Source of the DNA: Defluviitaleaceae bacterium
Lineage (GTDB): Bacteria > Bacillota > Clostridia > Lachnospirales > WQUN01
DNA length: 62,673 nucleotides
Assembly: GCA_009784025.1 (NCBI GenBank)
Contig: WQVK01000008.1
Location: forward strand, 1 to 62,673
Direction of reading: 5' to 3'
The first letter of the stretch is position 1. Every line of letters begins with the position of its first letter. Shown one piece after another: positions 34,142 through 43,524 of this stretch. A program made the position numbers and the translations under genes. The notes beneath the pieces were generated by a model that ran no database searches, was not told the DNA's origin, and saw nothing but the letters and a program-made list of their open reading frames with translations.

Positions 34142-35929
34142 ATGAAACTTACTTTTAAGCTTTTTGCAGTGTTGTTTTTGTCGGTGGCTTTTGGGCTGGC
34201 GATGGCATTTTTAGACTTTGGAGGTTATGGGCGTATTGTAATTCTTGCCGCTGGGTTTTTTATTATAGGCGGGGTTTTGTTAAGCATTCTTTCGTCTGTA
34301 GAGAAGCGCGCCCGTGAGCTTGGGCAAACGGTAGAACAAATTGCAGAAGGCAAGCTTGCTGTCAACTTTCGCGATATCAAGGACGAGTTCACCCCGGTAG
34401 AAGGCGCGCTGGCAGAGCTTTGCAGGCTGCAAAATGAAAAAATAACCCAGCTTAAAAACACCGCAGCAACTGCAAAAGGCGAGGTTCGCGAAGTGGTTAA
34501 CACCGCCGAGTTTGACGCGCTTCTTCTTGATGTGAAAAATGTGGCCGCGGCCATTAAAACTGGCGATTTATCTTTCCGGCTAAAAAGCGGCAAGAATGCC
34601 GAGCAGTTAAACGAAATAATGGCGGCCGTGCACAGCCCGGTGGCTGAAGCCCTGCGGGTAATAAGCGAAATAGAGGCTGGGAATTTTGCCGTGAAGGTTG
34701 TGGGGCAATATCGCGGCGATTTTGATGCGCTTCGTAATGGAATAGATGTTTCTGCTGGGTATGTAGATGGATTTTTAACAAAGCTTAATGCTGCGCTGGA
34801 TTCTTTGGCGGCGGGTAAGCATGATATTCGCCTAGATGGAGAATACGCTGGGGTTTTGGGCAAGATTGCAACAGCGGCCAAAACTATGGCAGCTAATTCC
34901 CAGCGGCTTTTAAGCGAGCTTGCAACCGCTACGGACGCCATAAGCCAAGATGCAGGCCAGATTTTATACACAAACCAAAACATATCCATGGGTGCAAGCC
35001 ATAGCCATGTACTAGCCACAGATTTAGCAAATACTTTGGTATCATTAAGCAACCAATCTACAGAAACAGCCCAAAACGCCCAGCTAGTGGCCAATTTAAC
35101 CGCCACAGCCACAAAAAATGCCCACGCCGGCAAAATAGACATGGACGAAATGTTGGTGGCCATTGCAGGTATTCGGGAATCTAGCGATAATATTTCTCGG
35201 GTGATTCAGGTTATCGATTCTATTGCAAGGCAAACCAATTTGCTGGCCATAAATGCCGCTGTGGAAGCCGCTAGGGCTGGGGTTCACGGCAGGGGCTTCA
35301 TGGTTGTGGCAGATGAGGTACGCGTCCTTGCAGATAAAAGCAAACAGGCAGCCGGCCAAACTGCTTCCCTTATTAGTGATTCTATTTTAAAAATTGACCA
35401 GGGCACAAAAAAGGCAGACCATACAGCAGCTGTACTTGATAAAATCGTAGAAGATTTTGCAGAGATAAACAGCATAGTAGTTAATATTGCAGAGGTTGCC
35501 GATGGGCAGCGCACATCAATTGAAGCAGTAAGCGCAGAAACCACAACCATAGCAACAGCCGCACAAACCGCCGCAGATATGGCGAAAAAAAGCGTAGTCA
35601 CCGTAGAAAGTCTCGAGAAAAACATGGCTTTGCTAAATAAACTAGCAAAAGCAAAAAAACCTGCGCCAGTAGCAGATAAACCCGCCACGCCCCGCAGGCT
35701 TGAAAGTATTACAACCAGCCCAGATAAGCTTAAACAAGATAATGCAGCCGCCAGCTTCAAAGAGCGGGTAGAAAAACGCAAGCAAGAACGAGCCGCTGCC
35801 AATTTAAACCGCGACAACACTCCTCCGCCTACTCCACGCAGCCCAGTTAAGGCGAAACCTGCTGCCATCAGAAACACCACGCAAACAGGTACACCAGAAT
35901 ATAATCGTAAGGATTTTGGTAAATATTAA
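34142..35929 (+). CDS. Methyl-accepting chemotaxis protein
   Basis: 595 residues. Two close N-terminal membrane helices (LFAVLFLSVAFGLAMAFL, IVILAAGFFIIGGVLLSIL) with almost no periplasmic loop, one or two HAMP-like segments (about 50-250), then the signalling hairpin IARQTNLLAINAAVEAARAG at about 360-380. The C-terminal tail is Ala/Lys/Pro rich. It senses an internal or membrane cue rather than an external ligand, by architecture. ATG 34142 was chosen; the frame is open 48 nt upstream through a repeat. Stop overlaps the next start (TAATG). Confidence 0.9.
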   Translation: MKLTFKLFAVLFLSVAFGLAMAFLDFGGYGRIVILAAGFFIIGGVLLSILSSVEKRARELGQTVEQIAEGKLAVNFRDIKDEFTPVEGALAELCRLQNEKITQLKNTAATAKGEVREVVNTAEFDALLLDVKNVAAAIKTGDLSFRLKSGKNAEQLNEIMAAVHSPVAEALRVISEIEAGNFAVKVVGQYRGDFDALRNGIDVSAGYVDGFLTKLNAALDSLAAGKHDIRLDGEYAGVLGKIATAAKTMAANSQRLLSELATATDAISQDAGQILYTNQNISMGASHSHVLATDLANTLVSLSNQSTETAQNAQLVANLTATATKNAHAGKIDMDEMLVAIAGIRESSDNISRVIQVIDSIARQTNLLAINAAVEAARAGVHGRGFMVVADEVRVLADKSKQAAGQTASLISDSILKIDQGTKKADHTAAVLDKIVEDFAEINSIVVNIAEVADGQRTSIEAVSAETTTIATAAQTAADMAKKSVVTVESLEKNMALLNKLAKAKKPAPVADKPATPRRLESITTSPDKLKQDNAAASFKERVEKRKQERAAANLNRDNTPPPTPRSPVKAKPAAIRNTTQTGTPEYNRKDFGKY

Positions 35930-36765
35930 TGGACTATACACAAGTAAAACAGGACGGCAACAACACCGTGCTTACAAATGTAAAAAACTTCGACCTGGCC
36001 CAGACATTAGACTGTGGCCAGGCGTTCCGCTTTAGCCAGGTTGGCGAGGCTTTTACTGGCATTGCCCATGGGCGCAGACTCACGCTTTGTATGGACGCAG
36101 GTAATCTGCTGCTTATGGATGTAACAGTAGATGAGTTTGAAGCATTGTGGAAACATTATCTGGATTTTGGCAGGAATTATACCCTACTAAAAGCCGGATA
36201 TGCGAAAGACCCATCCCTTAAACAAGCGATTAACTTTGCCCCTGGCATTCGGCTAATGAACCAGGACCCATGGGAAACCCTGGTATCTTTCATACTTAGC
36301 CAAAACTCCAACATCCCTCGCATAAAAAAAATGATAGAGGCTCTTTGTGATACCTTTGGGCGGCAGCTACCCTGCGGGGGCTTCACTTTCCCTGCACCGC
36401 AAACCCTGGCTGGGCTTACAGAGGCCAGCCTAGCCCCCATCCGCAGCGGCTACCGCGCAAAATACATAATAGACGCAGCAGAACAAATAGCCAGCGGCAA
36501 AGTTGATATCCCAACCCTGCAAAGCCAGCCCACACTAGCACTGCGCCAGGCGCTGCTGGGTATCCTTGGGGTTGGGCCAAAGGTGGCAGATTGCGTGCTG
36601 CTGTACGGCTTTGGCCGGGCAGAATGCTACCCTGTGGATGTATGGATACGCCGCGTGATGGAGCAAATGTACCCAAACGGCCTGCCAGCCTGGCTAAATG
36701 AAACCGCCGGGATTGCACAGATATATTTGTTTCATTATATACGGCATGGCGCGAATGGGATTTGA
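35929..36765 (+). CDS. 8-oxoguanine DNA glycosylase (Ogg-type HhH-GPD)
   Basis: 278 residues. N-terminal Ogg domain (FDLAQTLDCGQAFRF), then helix-hairpin-helix with catalytic Lys218 in LGVGPKVADCVLL and Asp237 in CYPVDVWIRRVM. Removes 8-oxoG from DNA and nicks by beta-elimination. Overlaps the chemotaxis gene by one base (TAATG), so translation is probably coupled although the functions seem unrelated. Confidence 0.95.
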   Translation: MDYTQVKQDGNNTVLTNVKNFDLAQTLDCGQAFRFSQVGEAFTGIAHGRRLTLCMDAGNLLLMDVTVDEFEALWKHYLDFGRNYTLLKAGYAKDPSLKQAINFAPGIRLMNQDPWETLVSFILSQNSNIPRIKKMIEALCDTFGRQLPCGGFTFPAPQTLAGLTEASLAPIRSGYRAKYIIDAAEQIASGKVDIPTLQSQPTLALRQALLGILGVGPKVADCVLLYGFGRAECYPVDVWIRRVMEQMYPNGLPAWLNETAGIAQIYLFHYIRHGANGI

Positions 36766-36860
36766 TGTGAAGAAACTGTTGTCATTGGGCGTTTTATGTG
36801 AGATAGAATAATCGGACTATGTATGGGGCTGCCTTCTTAGCGAGACAGACCCGTTTTCCT

Positions 36861-36986
36861 TTAACCAAGCTGTGGTGGGCACATATCTGTTTCTGGTGGG
36901 ATATTAACGTTGGGTGGGTTTTTTCTTTCATTTTCTTCGGGGTTGTGCTTTTCTTTTTTGGGGGTTTTGGTTTCGTTTTGGTACAT
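36861..36986 (-). CDS. Possible small protein (41 aa), Pro/Lys/Glu rich
   Basis: ATG 36986 with GGAAGG 10 nt upstream opens 41 codons ending at TAA 36861-36863: a hydrophilic protein (QNETKTPKKEKHNPEENER then PPNVNIPPETDMCPPQLG). The composition is typical of small soluble or spore-associated proteins, and the antisense reading (Phe/Trp/Val-rich) looks like its shadow. No family recognised. Confidence 0.4.
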   Translation of the reverse strand: MYQNETKTPKKEKHNPEENERKNPPNVNIPPETDMCPPQLG

Positions 36987-37154
36987 GGGTATACATCCTT
37001 CCGTTGTGGGATGACTTTAGTGTGCGCCATGGCTGTGCTTTTATACATATGCGCAATTCCCTTTTGCAGCAAGTTCGCACTTAAACGTCTTATCTCGGCG
37101 TTTATAGTCAGAAGGATGCTACTTTTCGTTCGTTGTCAGGTTTTGTTTGGTGGA

Positions 37155-37197
37155 GATAAATCCAGTTGGTCGGATTTTCCGACCAACTGGATTTATC
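37155..37197. repeat. Family A palindrome, copy 6
   Basis: GATAAATCCAGTTGGTCGG / CCGACCAACTGGATTTATC: a perfect 43-bp palindrome because eight outer bases on each side also pair. These outer bases are not shared with the other copies. Confidence 0.85.
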
Positions 37198-37330
37198 ACA
37201 AAAAAAACACCCACATAAAGCGTCATAAATTTCTGCAAACCGAAGGGCAAAAGCCGCTAGTTTACATAGAATTTACAGGCTAAATGTGAGTATTATATAA
37301 GTCTGTTAAACTGAAAACAATCATTACCAC

Positions 37331-37389
37331 AAGGCATTTCAGGCATTTTTGCCACGGCAGGCGAGGCCATTTTCGAATTATCTCACTAC
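37331..37389. mobile_element. MITE B, copy 5, right half only
   Basis: AGGCATTTCAGGCATTTTTGCCACGGCAGGCGAGGCC...CGAATTATCTCACTA. The left arm is missing. The end TATCTCACTAC overlaps the 3' end of the M23 peptidase gene and gives its TAA stop. Confidence 0.65.
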
Positions 37390-38286
37390 AACATCATCAC
37401 TTTTGCCATTTCCGTTCATCACTTCAAGCCCACGGCCAAGAAACACCCGCCCGCCTCTGGCATCTTGCAGCTGCTTGCGAGTATTACGAGGGTCTTTTTT
37501 GCCATAATTATTCTTCTCTGCAGCAACCACATTAACAAACGAAACAGGCAGCCCGGCAGATGCAAAAAACGACTTGCCGGCCTGAAGCTGAAAATGCAAA
37601 TGCGGCTCAGATGTATTACCGCTATTGCCGCATTTTCCTATCACCTGCCCCTGCTTCACCTTGTCGCCAGCCCGCACGGCCGCGCTGCCAGGCATAAGAT
37701 GGGCACATAGGCTAAATTCCTCTTCTGCATGTTGGATAATAACAAAATTGCCCCGGATATCCCATGAATCGCAGAACGCTTTTGTGCTGGTCACGCGGCT
37801 ATCTTTATGCTTATTGCTTACCTTCACCACAGTACCATTTGCCGGGGCTATAATATTTTCCCCATAGCAATAATAGCTGCCAAGGCTAGTGTTATCGCCA
37901 GAAAACGAGCTGCCTTTATCATCTATCATGATAAAATCATAGGCATATCGCTGGGGGATAATACCCCAAGAATGGGAGAATTCCTTTTCTGCCCCGCCGT
38001 TTACCACAACCCACTTGCCTTCAAAAGGCAAGATATAATCTACAGCGCAATCATAATCCTCTGCAGAAGGCAGCGGCTGTTTCCGCTTGGCCATAAAATT
38101 ACCAAAAACCTGAGCCAGCCCCAGCCACACATGCGCATCTAAAAATATAAGCAGCAACAGTAAATCCGACATCCTGCGGAAAACCGGCGGCAACGCAACA
38201 CCAAACAGACCCAACACGAAAAAAACGATAACCCCCAACATACCTATTTTCCACAGCGGTTTTATTATGCGTAAAAATATTGACAT
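37378..38286 (-). CDS. M23-family metallopeptidase (LytM-like)
   Basis: 302 residues: two N-terminal membrane helices (about 12-65), then a peptidase domain with NIIAPANGTVVKVSNKHKD, a zinc-binding His-Asp region and HLHFQ near 237-241. Cleaves peptide bridges of peptidoglycan outside the membrane. ATG 38286 uses GAGG that overlaps the stop codon of the activase gene, so the two genes are coupled. The C-terminal residues VVR plus stop are encoded by MITE DNA. Confidence 0.85.
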   Translation of the reverse strand: MSIFLRIIKPLWKIGMLGVIVFFVLGLFGVALPPVFRRMSDLLLLLIFLDAHVWLGLAQVFGNFMAKRKQPLPSAEDYDCAVDYILPFEGKWVVVNGGAEKEFSHSWGIIPQRYAYDFIMIDDKGSSFSGDNTSLGSYYCYGENIIAPANGTVVKVSNKHKDSRVTSTKAFCDSWDIRGNFVIIQHAEEEFSLCAHLMPGSAAVRAGDKVKQGQVIGKCGNSGNTSEPHLHFQLQAGKSFFASAGLPVSFVNVVAAEKNNYGKKDPRNTRKQLQDARGGRVFLGRGLEVMNGNGKSDDVVVR

Positions 38287-38290
38287 GACT

Positions 38291-41200
38291 CTACACCTCT
38301 TGTTTTTCTAGTATTTCGACTGCTTCTTCTGCCACCTCTTGGGCGTCGTTCCGTATAGCCGCAGACAGCATCAGTTTAATCCTATTAAGCTGGTTAACCT
38401 CGCTTGCGCCAGGGTCGTAATCCACGGCCACCACATTTGAGTTTGGATATTTATTATGCAGCGCCTTTATTATGCCCTTGCCCGTAACATGGTTGGGCAG
38501 GCAGGCAAACGGCTGGGCGCATACGATATTGTTCACGCCACTATGGATTAGCTCTATCATCTCTGCCGTTAAGAACCAGCCCTCCCCTGCCATATTCCCC
38601 AGGGATACTACGGGCTTAGCAAGCTCTGCCATCTCGCGGATATGCACCGGCGGCGCAAAGCGGCTGCTTTTGCCCAGTGCGCGGCGCATATGGCGGCGGT
38701 AAAACTCCATATACCATATAAGGAAATTACCCACTGTTTTGGCCTTTTTGCTGCCCCCAAGCTTATCATGTTTAAAGTTCACATTAAACGCGCTATACAG
38801 GAAGAAATCCATCAGATCCGGCACTACGGCCTCTGCGCCCTCGTTCTCTAGCAGGGTTACTATATCGTTGTTGGCGGTGGGGTGATATTTCACAAGAATT
38901 TCCCCTACTACGCCCACCTTTGGCTTGTAAACTTCCTTAAGGGGTAGCTGGTCAAATTCTTCTACTATTTTGTGGATATTTTTCTTAAACCTGCGGCCTT
39001 TGCGTACAGATTCTTTGCATATTTCATTCCATTTTTCATACAGCGCATTTGCCGAGCCTGGTGTGGCCTCGTATGGCCGCGTGCGGTACAACACACGACA
39101 CAATAAATCACCATAAACCAAGGATTGCATTGCCCTGCCAGCCAGCTTTAATGTAAATTTTAGCCCCGGGTTTTTCTCAATACCACCGGCACTTATCGAT
39201 ACCACAGGAACATGCCCAAAACCAGCACGGGCAAAGGCCTTCCGTATAAACGCCATATAATTAGACGCACGGCAGCCGCCGCCAGTTTGCGACATGAACA
39301 CAGACACATTGTCTGTATCATACTGGCCAGATTGCAGGGCGTTTAGCACCTGCCCCACCACTATTAGCGCCGGGTAGCAGGCATCGTTGTTTACATATTT
39401 TAGGCCGGTATCTATTGCTTCTTTGTCTATGGCGGGCATCAGCATCAAGTTGTACCCACTGGCCTTAAAGGCCTCTTGTAATATATCAAAATGATAAGGT
39501 GCCATCTGCGGGCATATTATCGTATGCTTGGCACGCATTTCCTTCGTAAACACCACGCGCGGCTTACGCGGAATCGGCTTCTTGGCCAGCACGCCCCGCT
39601 CGCGCCGCTCTTGCAATGCCGCAAACAACGAACGCACCCGAATACGCGCTGAACCAAGGCTTGTAACCTCGTCTATTTTAAGCAGAGTAAATATCTTGCC
39701 TGCAGCCTCCAGAATTTCCTGGATTTCGTCTGCGGTAACGGCGTCTAGGCCGCAGCCGAATGAATTTAGCTGAATCAGCTCTACATCTGTACGCTTGCGC
39801 ACCCAAAATGCCGCCCCATACAGCTGGGAATGATATGACCATTGGTCCCGCACACCCAGTGGGCGCTCCACTTCCCCTAGATGCGCCACGGAGTCCTCAC
39901 TAAGCACCGCAATGCCGTAAGATGCAATCAGCTCTGGTATGCCGTGGTTTATCTCTGGGTCTATATGGTATGGCCGCCCCGCCAGCACTACGGCAGACAG
40001 GCCGTTTTGCTCGATATAATTTATGGCAGAACGCCCAAGGCGCTTTATATCCTGGCGATAATTTTCTTGTTCTGCCAGGGCTTTTTCTAGGGCAAGCCTT
40101 ACCTCTGCCACCGGGATTTCTTTAAATTCCTCCAGCAGGCAGGCCTCTAGGCTTTTGGGGTCGTTTAGGTTAAAGAATGGGTTGTGAAAGCGTATGCCTC
40201 GCTCGTTTAGTTCTTCTACGTTATTTTTGATATTCTCCGGATAGGAGGTAACTATAGGGCAGTTGTAACATTCGTCTGCGCCGGGCGTCAGGTTTTTCTC
40301 AAAAGGGATGCTGGGGTAGAAAATATAGTTTATGCCACTGTTTATCAGCGCCATGATATGCCCGTGCACCAGCTTTGCCGGGTAACATTCAGATTCGCTT
40401 GGTATGGATTCCATGCCTAGCTCGTATAGGCTACGGCTAGACCTTGGGGACAACTGAACGCTGTAGCCAAGCTCTGTGAAGAATGTATGCCATAGTGGAT
40501 AGTTTTCATACATGTTAAGCACCCTTGGCAGGCCTACTACACCCCGGGGGGCGGTGGTTTTATCAATGGATTCGTAACCGAAAACACGCTCGTATTTTGC
40601 GGCGTATAGGTTTGGCAGGTTGGCGTCTTTGGCCTCTTTGCCACGGCCACGTTCACAGCGGTTACCAGAGATGAATCGGGTTTCTTTATCTGCGGCTTCG
40701 TTGGTTCGGAAGTTGTTTATGGTAAGCAGGCAGTTGTTTTCGCAAGCTTTGCAGCGGGTGTGTGATGTGCTTACTTCCAGGCTATTAAGCTGCTGGGGGG
40801 GTAGCAGGCTTGTCTCTTTGCGCTTGGTGTAGCGCGCCCGCGCCAGCAATGCCGCGCCAAATGCGCCCATTAGCCCTGCGATATCTGGGCGTATGGCTTC
40901 CCGCTGGCTTACCATTTCGAAGGCGCGCAGCACGGCATCATTGTAAAACGTGCCACCCTGCACCACAATATTTTTGCCCATCTGGGATGGGTCTGTGATT
41001 TTTATTACCTTCAGCAGCGCATTTTTTATCACAGAATAGGCCAGCCCAGAGGAAATATCCGCCACAGATGCCCCTTCTTTTTGGGCCTGCTTTACACGAG
41101 AGTTCATGAAAACTGTACATCGCGAGCCTAAATCCACAGGATTTTCTGCGAATAAGGATTTTTGGGAAAATTCTTCAATTGGCAAATCTAGCGACCTTGC

Positions 41201-42565
41201 AAAGGTCTCTAAAAAGCTGCCGCAGCCCGCAGAGCAGGCTTCGTTTAGCAGCACGCTATCTATTATGCCGTTTTTTATACGCAGGCATTTCATATCCTGG
41301 CCGCCGATATCTAAAATAAAATCCACCGCCGGGTCGAAAAATGCCGCCGCGCGGTAATGGGCTACAGTTTCTACCTCGCCCATATCTGCCCCTAGGGCTT
41401 TTTGCATCAGGGTTTCGCCATAGCCGGTTACGCAGGAATAGCTTAGCTTTGCGCCTGGCGGGAGTTTTTCGTACACTTCTGTAAGGGCTTTGCGAGCCAC
41501 CTGGATTGGGTTACCCTCGTTGCTTTCGTAGAAAGTGTACAAAAGCTCACCAGACTCGCTTATTAGCACGGCCTTGGTAGTGGTAGAGCCAGCATCTAAC
41601 CCAAAGAAACAATCCCCGGTGTAGCTGGCCAAATCGGCCTTTGGGACAATATGCTTGCCATGCCGCTGGCTAAATGTATCGTATTCTTCTCGGGCTGTAA
41701 ACAATGGCGCTAGGCGTGTGATTTCAAACGGAAGCTCTTGCTGGCCTAATAAATTTTCGATAAGGGTAGAGATATCTAGCGCCGCACCCTCATCCCCTGC
41801 GCGAATAGCCGCACCCAGGGCGGCAAAAAGATGAGAATTATCTGGCACGATTGTCTGCTGTTCTGTTAGCTTTAGCACATCAATAAACCTAGCCCGCAGC
41901 TGGCTTAAAAAATGCAGCGGCCCGCCCAAAAACGCAATATTGCCCCGTATTGGCTTACCACATGCAAGCCCGCTTATTATCTGGCTTACGATGGCCTGGA
42001 AAATACTTGCCGCCAAATCTGGCCGGGATGTGCCCTCGTTGATTAGCGGCTGCAAGTCACTTTTAGCAAACACGCCGCATCTGGCGGCTATGGGGTAGAT
42101 TACATTGTAGGATTTTGCAAGCTCGTTTAGGCCTGTGGCGTCTGTGTCTAGCAACGTGGCCATTTGGTCTATGAAGCTGCCCGTGCCGCCGGCGCATATG
42201 CCGTTCATCCGCTGCTCTATTGTGTTAGAAAAATAGATAATCTTGGCATCTTCGCCACCTATTTCTATCGCAACATCCGTAGCTGGCGCAAAATGGCTTA
42301 TAGAATCGCTAACCGCAATAACTTCCTGCACAAAAGGCACGCCAACCCAATTGGCCAGGCTTAGCCCACCAGAGCCGGTTATCATTGCCATAAAACTAAA
42401 ATTACCCAGCTCTTCCTTAGCCTCTGCCGCCAGTGATATTAGCGTCTCTTTAATATTAGAATGATGCCGTCTGTACCTATCAAAAACACAACGGTTATCC
42501 TGGCCTGTAACCACCAGCTTGATTGTAGTAGAGCCTATGTCAATCCCTAATTTATATGTACTCAT
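38291..42565 (-). CDS. Giant acyl-CoA dehydratase activase (BadF/HgdC-HgdB-like fusion)
   Basis: 1424 residues. Two consecutive ASKHA ATPase domains (YKLGIDIGSTTIKLVVTG at 3-20 and FFGLDAGSTTTKAVL at about 330), each with a glycine/cysteine loop (CAGGTGSF, CSAGCGSFLE), a DUF2229 region, and a C-terminal 2-hydroxyglutaryl-CoA dehydratase-like region with many Cys. Related activases use ATP and a [4Fe-4S] cluster to inject an electron into dehydratases. No separate dehydratase genes adjoin it, and the physiological partner of these long fusions is not established. ATG 42565 follows GGAAGGAG. Confidence 0.9.
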   Translation of the reverse strand: MSTYKLGIDIGSTTIKLVVTGQDNRCVFDRYRRHHSNIKETLISLAAEAKEELGNFSFMAMITGSGGLSLANWVGVPFVQEVIAVSDSISHFAPATDVAIEIGGEDAKIIYFSNTIEQRMNGICAGGTGSFIDQMATLLDTDATGLNELAKSYNVIYPIAARCGVFAKSDLQPLINEGTSRPDLAASIFQAIVSQIISGLACGKPIRGNIAFLGGPLHFLSQLRARFIDVLKLTEQQTIVPDNSHLFAALGAAIRAGDEGAALDISTLIENLLGQQELPFEITRLAPLFTAREEYDTFSQRHGKHIVPKADLASYTGDCFFGLDAGSTTTKAVLISESGELLYTFYESNEGNPIQVARKALTEVYEKLPPGAKLSYSCVTGYGETLMQKALGADMGEVETVAHYRAAAFFDPAVDFILDIGGQDMKCLRIKNGIIDSVLLNEACSAGCGSFLETFARSLDLPIEEFSQKSLFAENPVDLGSRCTVFMNSRVKQAQKEGASVADISSGLAYSVIKNALLKVIKITDPSQMGKNIVVQGGTFYNDAVLRAFEMVSQREAIRPDIAGLMGAFGAALLARARYTKRKETSLLPPQQLNSLEVSTSHTRCKACENNCLLTINNFRTNEAADKETRFISGNRCERGRGKEAKDANLPNLYAAKYERVFGYESIDKTTAPRGVVGLPRVLNMYENYPLWHTFFTELGYSVQLSPRSSRSLYELGMESIPSESECYPAKLVHGHIMALINSGINYIFYPSIPFEKNLTPGADECYNCPIVTSYPENIKNNVEELNERGIRFHNPFFNLNDPKSLEACLLEEFKEIPVAEVRLALEKALAEQENYRQDIKRLGRSAINYIEQNGLSAVVLAGRPYHIDPEINHGIPELIASYGIAVLSEDSVAHLGEVERPLGVRDQWSYHSQLYGAAFWVRKRTDVELIQLNSFGCGLDAVTADEIQEILEAAGKIFTLLKIDEVTSLGSARIRVRSLFAALQERRERGVLAKKPIPRKPRVVFTKEMRAKHTIICPQMAPYHFDILQEAFKASGYNLMLMPAIDKEAIDTGLKYVNNDACYPALIVVGQVLNALQSGQYDTDNVSVFMSQTGGGCRASNYMAFIRKAFARAGFGHVPVVSISAGGIEKNPGLKFTLKLAGRAMQSLVYGDLLCRVLYRTRPYEATPGSANALYEKWNEICKESVRKGRRFKKNIHKIVEEFDQLPLKEVYKPKVGVVGEILVKYHPTANNDIVTLLENEGAEAVVPDLMDFFLYSAFNVNFKHDKLGGSKKAKTVGNFLIWYMEFYRRHMRRALGKSSRFAPPVHIREMAELAKPVVSLGNMAGEGWFLTAEMIELIHSGVNNIVCAQPFACLPNHVTGKGIIKALHNKYPNSNVVAVDYDPGASEVNQLNRIKLMLSAAIRNDAQEVAEEAVEILEKQEV

Positions 42566-42583
42566 ATTATCTCCTTCCAAACC

Positions 42584-42727
42584 ATCACCTGCGGTGAGGC
42601 TGATTCCGTGGTAATGTATGTGGGGCTTCGGCATAAGCCTCGCGGCCGGATGCAAATCACCTGCGGTGAGGCTGATTCCGTGGTAATGTGGACGGGGCTT
42701 TGGTATGCGCCTCGCGGCCGGATGCAA
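42584..42727. repeat. 72-bp tandem duplication in the activase leader
   Basis: Two head-to-tail copies, 42584-42655 and 42656-42727, both reading ATCACCTGCGGTGAGGCTGA...GCCTCGCGGCCGGATGCAA with about 10 differences confined mainly to one inner segment. The unit is GC-rich in an A/T-rich gap, starts 19 bp from the activase start, and can fold (GAGGC/GCCTC). It may be a paired RNA element or simply a duplicated spacer. Confidence 0.8.
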
Positions 42728-42882
42728 ATTAGTTTACACTCAAACTGAAAAATGCTGAAAAATCTGGTTTTTCAAGAACATAAACTAATTTTTTAACGGT
42801 TACAGCAGCCATTTGCTATTTTAGCGTAAAGCTATATAAGCTTACAATAGCAGATATATGGTAAATACGGCACCGTAAACTG

Positions 42883-42919
42883 CAAATCAACTTCTTACAA
42901 TTTGTAAGAAGTTGATTTG
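42883..42919. repeat. Family D palindrome, copy 2
   Basis: CAAATCAACTTCTTACA / TGTAAGAAGTTGATTTG. Compared with copy 1, three bases change on one arm (AAT to TCT) and their partners change to match. Confidence 0.8.
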
Positions 42920-42924
42920 GCAAG

Positions 42925-43440
42925 CTAGAACAAATACGCATCCAACTTGCGCATGCTTTGGCGGTTAAGCCTGGCTACATCTGAAATGAGATAGCGGTTA
43001 CCGTCTACATCGAAGATTATCACGCTGGTGGGAGTTAGCATACGTATGTTGCGGCTCACATCTTTTATGGCGCAGTTTTTTGTGTATTCTGCGCCTTGTT
43101 TGTTTCGCAGGCGCAGCTCCATGTATACGTAACCCAGCTTGTCTTGTACGCTTGTTACTTCCAGCACTTCTGGGCAGTAGTAGCGGCTGTCTAGCTCTGT
43201 GATTACTATTTCTTGCTGGGCAGCGGGTAACGCCTTTATGGATTTTAATATGCCTATCTCTTTGTTCTCATGGTCTGCAACAGAGATATAGTTTAGCGGC
43301 TCTTGCATGGGCATGATTCTTCGTAGGATTATATGCTTGTAGTCCTCACCCTTAAACTTCACCCCTAGGAAGCCCCCTTCTGTAGCGTAGAATTCTGTTT
43401 CGTTTAGGTCCATTATGCCTAGGTCCATTTGTTCGTTCAT
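42925..43440 (-). CDS. DUF1854 domain protein
   Basis: 171 residues matching DUF1854 by pattern: ITELDSRYYCPEVLEVTSV..., VIIFDVDGNRYLISDVARLNRQSMRKLDAYLF. The domain often stands next to an unusual ABC transporter, as it does here, and in other bacteria it is associated with cyanophycin genes; no cyanophycin synthetase is in this window. Function unknown. GAGG precedes ATG 43440; separated from the ABC gene by about 85 nt. Confidence 0.8.
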   Translation of the reverse strand: MNEQMDLGIMDLNETEFYATEGGFLGVKFKGEDYKHIILRRIMPMQEPLNYISVADHENKEIGILKSIKALPAAQQEIVITELDSRYYCPEVLEVTSVQDKLGYVYMELRLRNKQGAEYTKNCAIKDVSRNIRMLTPTSVIIFDVDGNRYLISDVARLNRQSMRKLDAYLF

Positions 43441-43524
43441 ATTAGCACCTCGTTTTCGTTGTTAATTATTTCTTTAAACTTCGGAGAAATTTCCTTTTTC
43501 GTAAAAGCCTTCTTTTCACGCGAT

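Noticed and set aside
34225-35163. Long minus-strand ORF opposite the chemotaxis gene
   Set aside because: Shadow of the MCP reading frame; Ala/Ser-rich composition and no ribosome-binding site.
35284-35880. 198-residue antisense ORF in the chemotaxis gene
   Set aside because: Mirror of the Ala/Thr/Lys-rich receptor tail; no independent start signals.
36819-37283. 154-residue plus-strand membrane protein
   Set aside because: Hydrophobic low-complexity string with an unlikely composition that continues through a family A palindrome; no ribosome-binding site before its ATG. More likely antisense to a small gene.
38291-42565. Two separate genes for the activase and dehydratase parts
   Set aside because: One uninterrupted frame of 1424 codons with no internal ribosome-binding site that stands out; known homologues are fused at this length.
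42584-42727. Known riboswitch (cobalamin, SAM or similar)
   Set aside because: No diagnostic core of a known class could be matched; only a tandem duplication is supported.
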